Assembly (NCBI GenBank): GCA_029857875.1
Contig: JAOUGB010000083.1
Location: forward strand, 1 to 8,164
DNA: 8,164 nucleotides
Direction of reading: 5' to 3'
Origin: Desulfobacteraceae bacterium
Lineage (GTDB): Bacteria > Desulfobacterota > Desulfobacteria > Desulfobacterales > UBA11574
In this document: in pieces, positions 5,566 through 8,164 of the stretch
Layout: each line of letters begins with the position of its first letter
How positions within the stretch are numbered: position 1 is the first letter of the stretch
Notes under the pieces: model-generated
Told to the model about the DNA's origin: nothing
The model's database searches: none
Seen by the model: the letters and a program-made list of their open reading frames with translations, nothing else
Made by a program: the position numbers and the translations under genes

Positions 5566-6930
5566 ATGAAAATATTCAAGATTCTTAACTCACCGATCAT
5601 TTTCCCCATTATCTTCTTTATACTCATCATTTTATTCGGTTCTATTCTTCTTCATATCTCTGAAAAAAGTAAGGTTGATTCATTATCGTGGACAGATTCC
5701 ATATTTACAGCAACTTCATCAGCCTGCGTGACGGGATTGGTCGTTGTTGATACCGGTTCATATTTCACGGTGTTTGGTAAAACCATTATATTGTGTTTAA
5801 TGCAAGTTGGCGGCCTGGGTATTATGACCTTTACTAGCCTTTCAATTTACCTTTGGAGACGAAGAACGACGATCACGGATCGAATTGCAGTCGGACAGAT
5901 GCTATTACATGACGCCAGGTTTAACCTTGGAAAATTTCTCATCGAGATTGTGAGTTGGACATTTATTATCGAAGCAGCCGGTGCCGCTCTGCTCTACCTG
6001 ATAGCACCCAAAGCCTTTTCGCCATTTTCAGCAATCTTTCATTCCGTTTCCGCCTTTTGTAATGCGGGTTTTTCTTTGTTTGCCAACAGTCTCATAGCGT
6101 GGAAAGGTGAGTGGGGAATAAACCTCGTGTTTATCGCTTTAATTTTCATGGGAGGGATCGGATTCTCGGTATTTGTTGAATTCAAGAATTTCGTAATGCA
6201 AAGCGTAAAGTTGCGCCCGACCCAGGACAGCAAAGGCATAAGCTGGTATGCAAAGATTGTTTTTCGAACCAGTTTCTTCTTGATAATTCTTGGCTGGATA
6301 GCCCTTTATTTGGCCGAATTTGTTGGATATAAAAGAATGATGGTGCTGGATCACTCGATTTTAACCGCTTTGTTTCAATCAGTGACATCCCGAACAGCAG
6401 GATTTAATACCCTCGATATCGGCCAAATGACAAATGTTTCTTTAGTCATTCTTCTATTTCTTATGTTTATTGGCGGTGCACCGGGTTCCTGCGCGGGGGG
6501 TATAAAAGTAACGACATTTCGAGTTCTGGTAGCTGCAATTTGGTCGCAACTAAAAGGCAGGAAACAGGCGGTGATAGGGAAATTTGCTGTAGACGAAGCA
6601 ACCGTAAAAAAGGCCATGGTTTTGTTTGTTCTTGCTATTATGATAATTTTTCTGGCTGTATTTTTACTGGATTTCACGGAAGGTGGGGCTAAACCGCATT
6701 ATCAAGTCAGAGGGCAATATTTAGAAATCCTTTTTGAATCTGTTTCGGCGTTCTGCACGGTGGGCTTAAGCACAGGTCTGACTTCAACACTCTCAACTGC
6801 CGGCAAATGGATTATAATCTTTTTGATGTTCATTGGCCGCCTTGGCCCTTTTGTACTGATTAGCGCATTGCAGAGTGTTCAAGAAATTCAGTATTATAAC
6901 CTTCCGGAAGAAAGTGTTATGATCGGCTGA
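5566..6930 (+). CDS. ktrB: Potassium uptake protein KtrB (TrkH/KtrB family, pore subunit)
   Basis: An integral inner-membrane cation translocator of 454 residues, predicted to pass K+ (often with Na+ dependence) when gated by KtrA. It shows the four M1-P-M2 repeats of the TrkH/KtrB/HKT superfamily. Each pore loop keeps its selectivity-filter glycine: SACVTGL (G57), FCNAGFS (G168), RTAGFN (G279), FCTVGLS (G400). The glycine-rich intramembrane gate loop of the third repeat is present (FIGGAPGSCAGGIK, 301-314), and the C-terminal GRLGPF (424-429) is typical of KtrB. Length fits KtrB. The start is uncertain: ATG 5566 has a weak AAAGG 11 bases upstream; a TTG at 5515 would add 17 polar residues but has no ribosome site. 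ktrA follows after 16 bases, clearly one operon. Confidence 0.92.
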   Translation: MKIFKILNSPIIFPIIFFILIILFGSILLHISEKSKVDSLSWTDSIFTATSSACVTGLVVVDTGSYFTVFGKTIILCLMQVGGLGIMTFTSLSIYLWRRRTTITDRIAVGQMLLHDARFNLGKFLIEIVSWTFIIEAAGAALLYLIAPKAFSPFSAIFHSVSAFCNAGFSLFANSLIAWKGEWGINLVFIALIFMGGIGFSVFVEFKNFVMQSVKLRPTQDSKGISWYAKIVFRTSFFLIILGWIALYLAEFVGYKRMMVLDHSILTALFQSVTSRTAGFNTLDIGQMTNVSLVILLFLMFIGGAPGSCAGGIKVTTFRVLVAAIWSQLKGRKQAVIGKFAVDEATVKKAMVLFVLAIMIIFLAVFLLDFTEGGAKPHYQVRGQYLEILFESVSAFCTVGLSTGLTSTLSTAGKWIIIFLMFIGRLGPFVLISALQSVQEIQYYNLPEESVMIG

Positions 6931-6931
6931 T

Positions 6932-6937
6932 AAGGAG
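6932..6937 (+). promoter_or_regulatory. Ribosome binding site of ktrA
   Basis: AAGGAG lies nine bases before ATG 6947, inside the 16-base gap after the ktrB stop. This supports translation of ktrA from a shared ktrBA message. Confidence 0.8.
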
Positions 6938-6946
6938 AATGATATT

Positions 6947-7603
6947 ATGATTATAAAACCGCAAATCTGTGTTATCGGTCTCGGTAAATTCGGGTATAAA
7001 TTTGGTGTTTCGCTTATAAATTTGAAGCATCAGGTAATAGGTATTGATTCTAATCCCGCAAATATTCAAAGAGCGCAGAAAATTTTTTCCCAAGTGTATG
7101 AGGCCGATGCTTCTCAAAAACAAGCGCTCGAGCAAATCGGGCTATCCGAAATTACCCATGTTCTTGTCAGTGTAGGCGATTCTATTTCCACCAGTGCGAT
7201 GACGACGATGTATCTAAAGGAACTGAATGTCCCAAATATTTGGGTTAAGGCAATCAACGAAGACCATGCCAAGCTGTTACGTAAAATCGGCGCCGATGAA
7301 GTCGTCATTCCAGAGCATATTGCCGCAAATCAACTGGCAGACAGGATTGATATACCAGGAATAATTCAACGGCTGCCCTTCGATTCCGAAATGATTATTC
7401 GGGAAATTACCATTGAAAAACTCGCACAAAAAACGCTTCGAGAGATCGATTTAACCAATACACTTAATTGCCAAATCATGGCGATACGAAAACATAACGA
7501 ATCGTATTATCGATATATACCCAAAGCCGATGACACACTGTTTAAGGGAGACATCGTCATTGTTATTGGAACAAGAAAATCATTGTCAAAAATCAATCCA
7601 TAG
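6947..7603 (+). CDS. ktrA: KtrA, RCK regulatory subunit of the Ktr potassium transporter
   Basis: A 218-residue cytoplasmic gating ring subunit that assembles on the KtrB dimer. RCK_N (about 1-125) has a Rossmann nucleotide-binding fold with GLGKFG (11-16), D34 closing beta-2 (GIDSN) for the ribose hydroxyls, EADAS (52-56), SVGDS (75-79), VKAIN (100-104) and GADEVVIPE (115-123). RCK_C (about 145-212) has MIIREITI, LREIDLTN, QIMAIRKHN and the final GDIVIVIGTR strand. The two domains together give the usual KtrA length. In this family ATP/ADP binds RCK_N, and in Firmicutes c-di-AMP binds between RCK_C domains and inactivates the transporter. With dacZ two genes upstream that control is plausible here but not shown. 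No clear terminator directly follows. Confidence 0.92.
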   Translation: MIIKPQICVIGLGKFGYKFGVSLINLKHQVIGIDSNPANIQRAQKIFSQVYEADASQKQALEQIGLSEITHVLVSVGDSISTSAMTTMYLKELNVPNIWVKAINEDHAKLLRKIGADEVVIPEHIAANQLADRIDIPGIIQRLPFDSEMIIREITIEKLAQKTLREIDLTNTLNCQIMAIRKHNESYYRYIPKADDTLFKGDIVIVIGTRKSLSKINP

Positions 7604-7790
7604 TCGCTCATATGGTTATCTGTATGTTACATCCTTTTTGTACCTTATATAGATTCATGTGGCTTTTTTCTGTTTACCCATAGCATTCATATGATTTTAC
7701 CTTATAAAAATTTCCCGGCCTGCTACACTGTATTGGCATTGCTATAGATTAAGGGTGCGAAACTTGAGTTATAAGTTTCTATTTTATCTA
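7604..7790. other. AT-rich intergenic DNA after ktrA, no gene seen
   Basis: No frame with gene-like composition and no ribosome site was found. TAAGTTTCTATTTT at 7772-7785 is identical to 5333-5346 just left of repeat copy C, so a fragment of the same repeat family may end here. An extended -10-like TGCTACACT (7721-7729) lacks a good -35. Confidence 0.45.
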
Positions 7791-7811
7791 AGGGTTGTGT
7801 TTGGCTGTAAG

Positions 7812-7925
7812 CACTGAGATGGCATGTCGATGAAAATTCTTGCAAATGTCGGACAGGAGAGGTACTTTCAAATCTCAGGTGTAAAGGGGTTTTCGCTGGG
7901 CTTTAAGTTGGAAAGGCGATTTTTT
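7812..7925 (+). ncRNA. Candidate structured RNA ending in a terminator-like hairpin
   Basis: CACTGAGAT (7812-7820) pairs with ATCTCAgGTG (7872-7881), nine base pairs with one bulged G, enclosing about 50 bases. Just after it TCGC (7893-7896) and CTTT (7901-7904) pair with AAAG (7912-7915) and GCGA (7916-7919), and six T residues follow (7920-7925). A closed stem followed by a hairpin and T run fits a small RNA or the 3' untranslated end of the ktrBA transcript. It is no known riboswitch that I recognise, and pairing by eye overestimates structure. Confidence 0.3.
7893..7925 (+). terminator. Possible intrinsic terminator
   Basis: An imperfect 8-bp stem with a four-base bulge (TGGG) and a seven-base loop, directly followed by TTTTTT. 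It is the best terminator candidate downstream of ktrBA but lies about 290 bases after the ktrA stop. Confidence 0.35.
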
Positions 7926-7926
7926 G

Positions 7927-8018
7927 GGCAACTCCAATCCATTTAGAAGTTCGAAATCAAGGCAAGGTATTGAAAACGGTTTTCAGGCTTGCGGAACTAC
8001 CTTTTGGAGGGGGTTGCC
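7927..8018. repeat. 92-base nested imperfect palindrome (MITE/REP-like element candidate)
   Basis: The outer arms GGCAACTCCAA (7927-7937) and TTGGAG-gggg-TTGCC (8004-8018) are complementary over 11 bases with a four-G bulge. Inside them, in order, GTTC (7949-7952) pairs with GAAC (7994-7997), GCAAG (7962-7966) with CTTGC (7988-7992), and TGAAAA (7971-7976) with TTTTCA (7980-7985) around CGG. Four nested complementary pairs in register are unlikely by chance. It could be a small non-autonomous mobile element or a folded RNA. A 64-codon frame across it (TTG 7924 to 8118) is not believed. Confidence 0.55.
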
Positions 8019-8164
8019 GTATAATTCAGAATTACATTTATTTATAAGTTACTTGAGCCCTCGGGGAGTTTTTCTTCTAAATCCTTTAGTCTCAGCGGAA
8101 TGGATGATCTTTTTTTAAAGCGGGTGCTGTTTGAGTGGCTTAGGGATCGTTAGAAAGAACAGGC
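8019..8164. other. Window end, no gene seen
   Basis: The last 146 bases contain no ribosome site and no credible coding frame on either strand. Confidence 0.4.

Noticed and set aside
7949..7960. tRNA T-loop-like GTTCGAAATC
   Set aside because: No acceptor stem, anticodon arm or CCA end fits around it; it is part of the nested palindrome.
7924..8118. 64-codon TTG-initiated frame near the window end
   Set aside because: It coincides with the nested palindrome, has no ribosome site and its translation resembles no protein.

Overview
The window looks like a chromosomal stretch from a Gram-negative, probably Desulfobacterota (deltaproteobacterial) genome. That placement is an inference from gene content and from the style of the intergenic repeats carrying a 'GGGGACA' signature; no marker gene is present. 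Seven protein genes are supported: five on the plus strand and two on the minus strand. The base composition is patchy. The short-chain dehydrogenase, the tryptophan-repeat protein and the diadenylate cyclase are visibly GC-richer than the 103-residue hypothetical gene and the potassium-transport pair.

Left part (1-1350, plus strand): a DltE-like short-chain dehydrogenase is cut 26 codons early by an in-frame TAA, although the reading frame downstream still encodes the family's usual C-terminal end. A small AT-rich hypothetical gene follows. Middle (1300-3580, minus strand): an exported protein with WxPGYW-type tryptophan repeats and a basic tail ending in seven-residue repeats, then a DinB-like four-helix protein, probably in the same transcriptional direction and ending at a strong hairpin.

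Right part (4225-7603, plus strand): the most interesting block. A diadenylate cyclase of the DacZ type (pyruvate-kinase C-terminal-like domain fused to a DAC catalytic domain) is followed by ktrB (potassium channel-like translocation subunit) and ktrA (cytoplasmic RCK gating subunit). In Gram-positive bacteria c-di-AMP binds the RCK_C domain of KtrA and shuts down potassium uptake. A cyclase gene placed just upstream of a complete ktrBA pair therefore suggests a self-contained c-di-AMP/potassium control module in a lineage where this is little described.

Intergenic DNA is rich in structure. At least four copies or fragments of one dispersed repeat lie at about 810, 1248, 3853 and 5351, all between genes and one of them between dacZ and ktrB. 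The 560 bases after ktrA contain no convincing gene but hold a long-range stem, a terminator-like hairpin and a 92-base nested palindrome.
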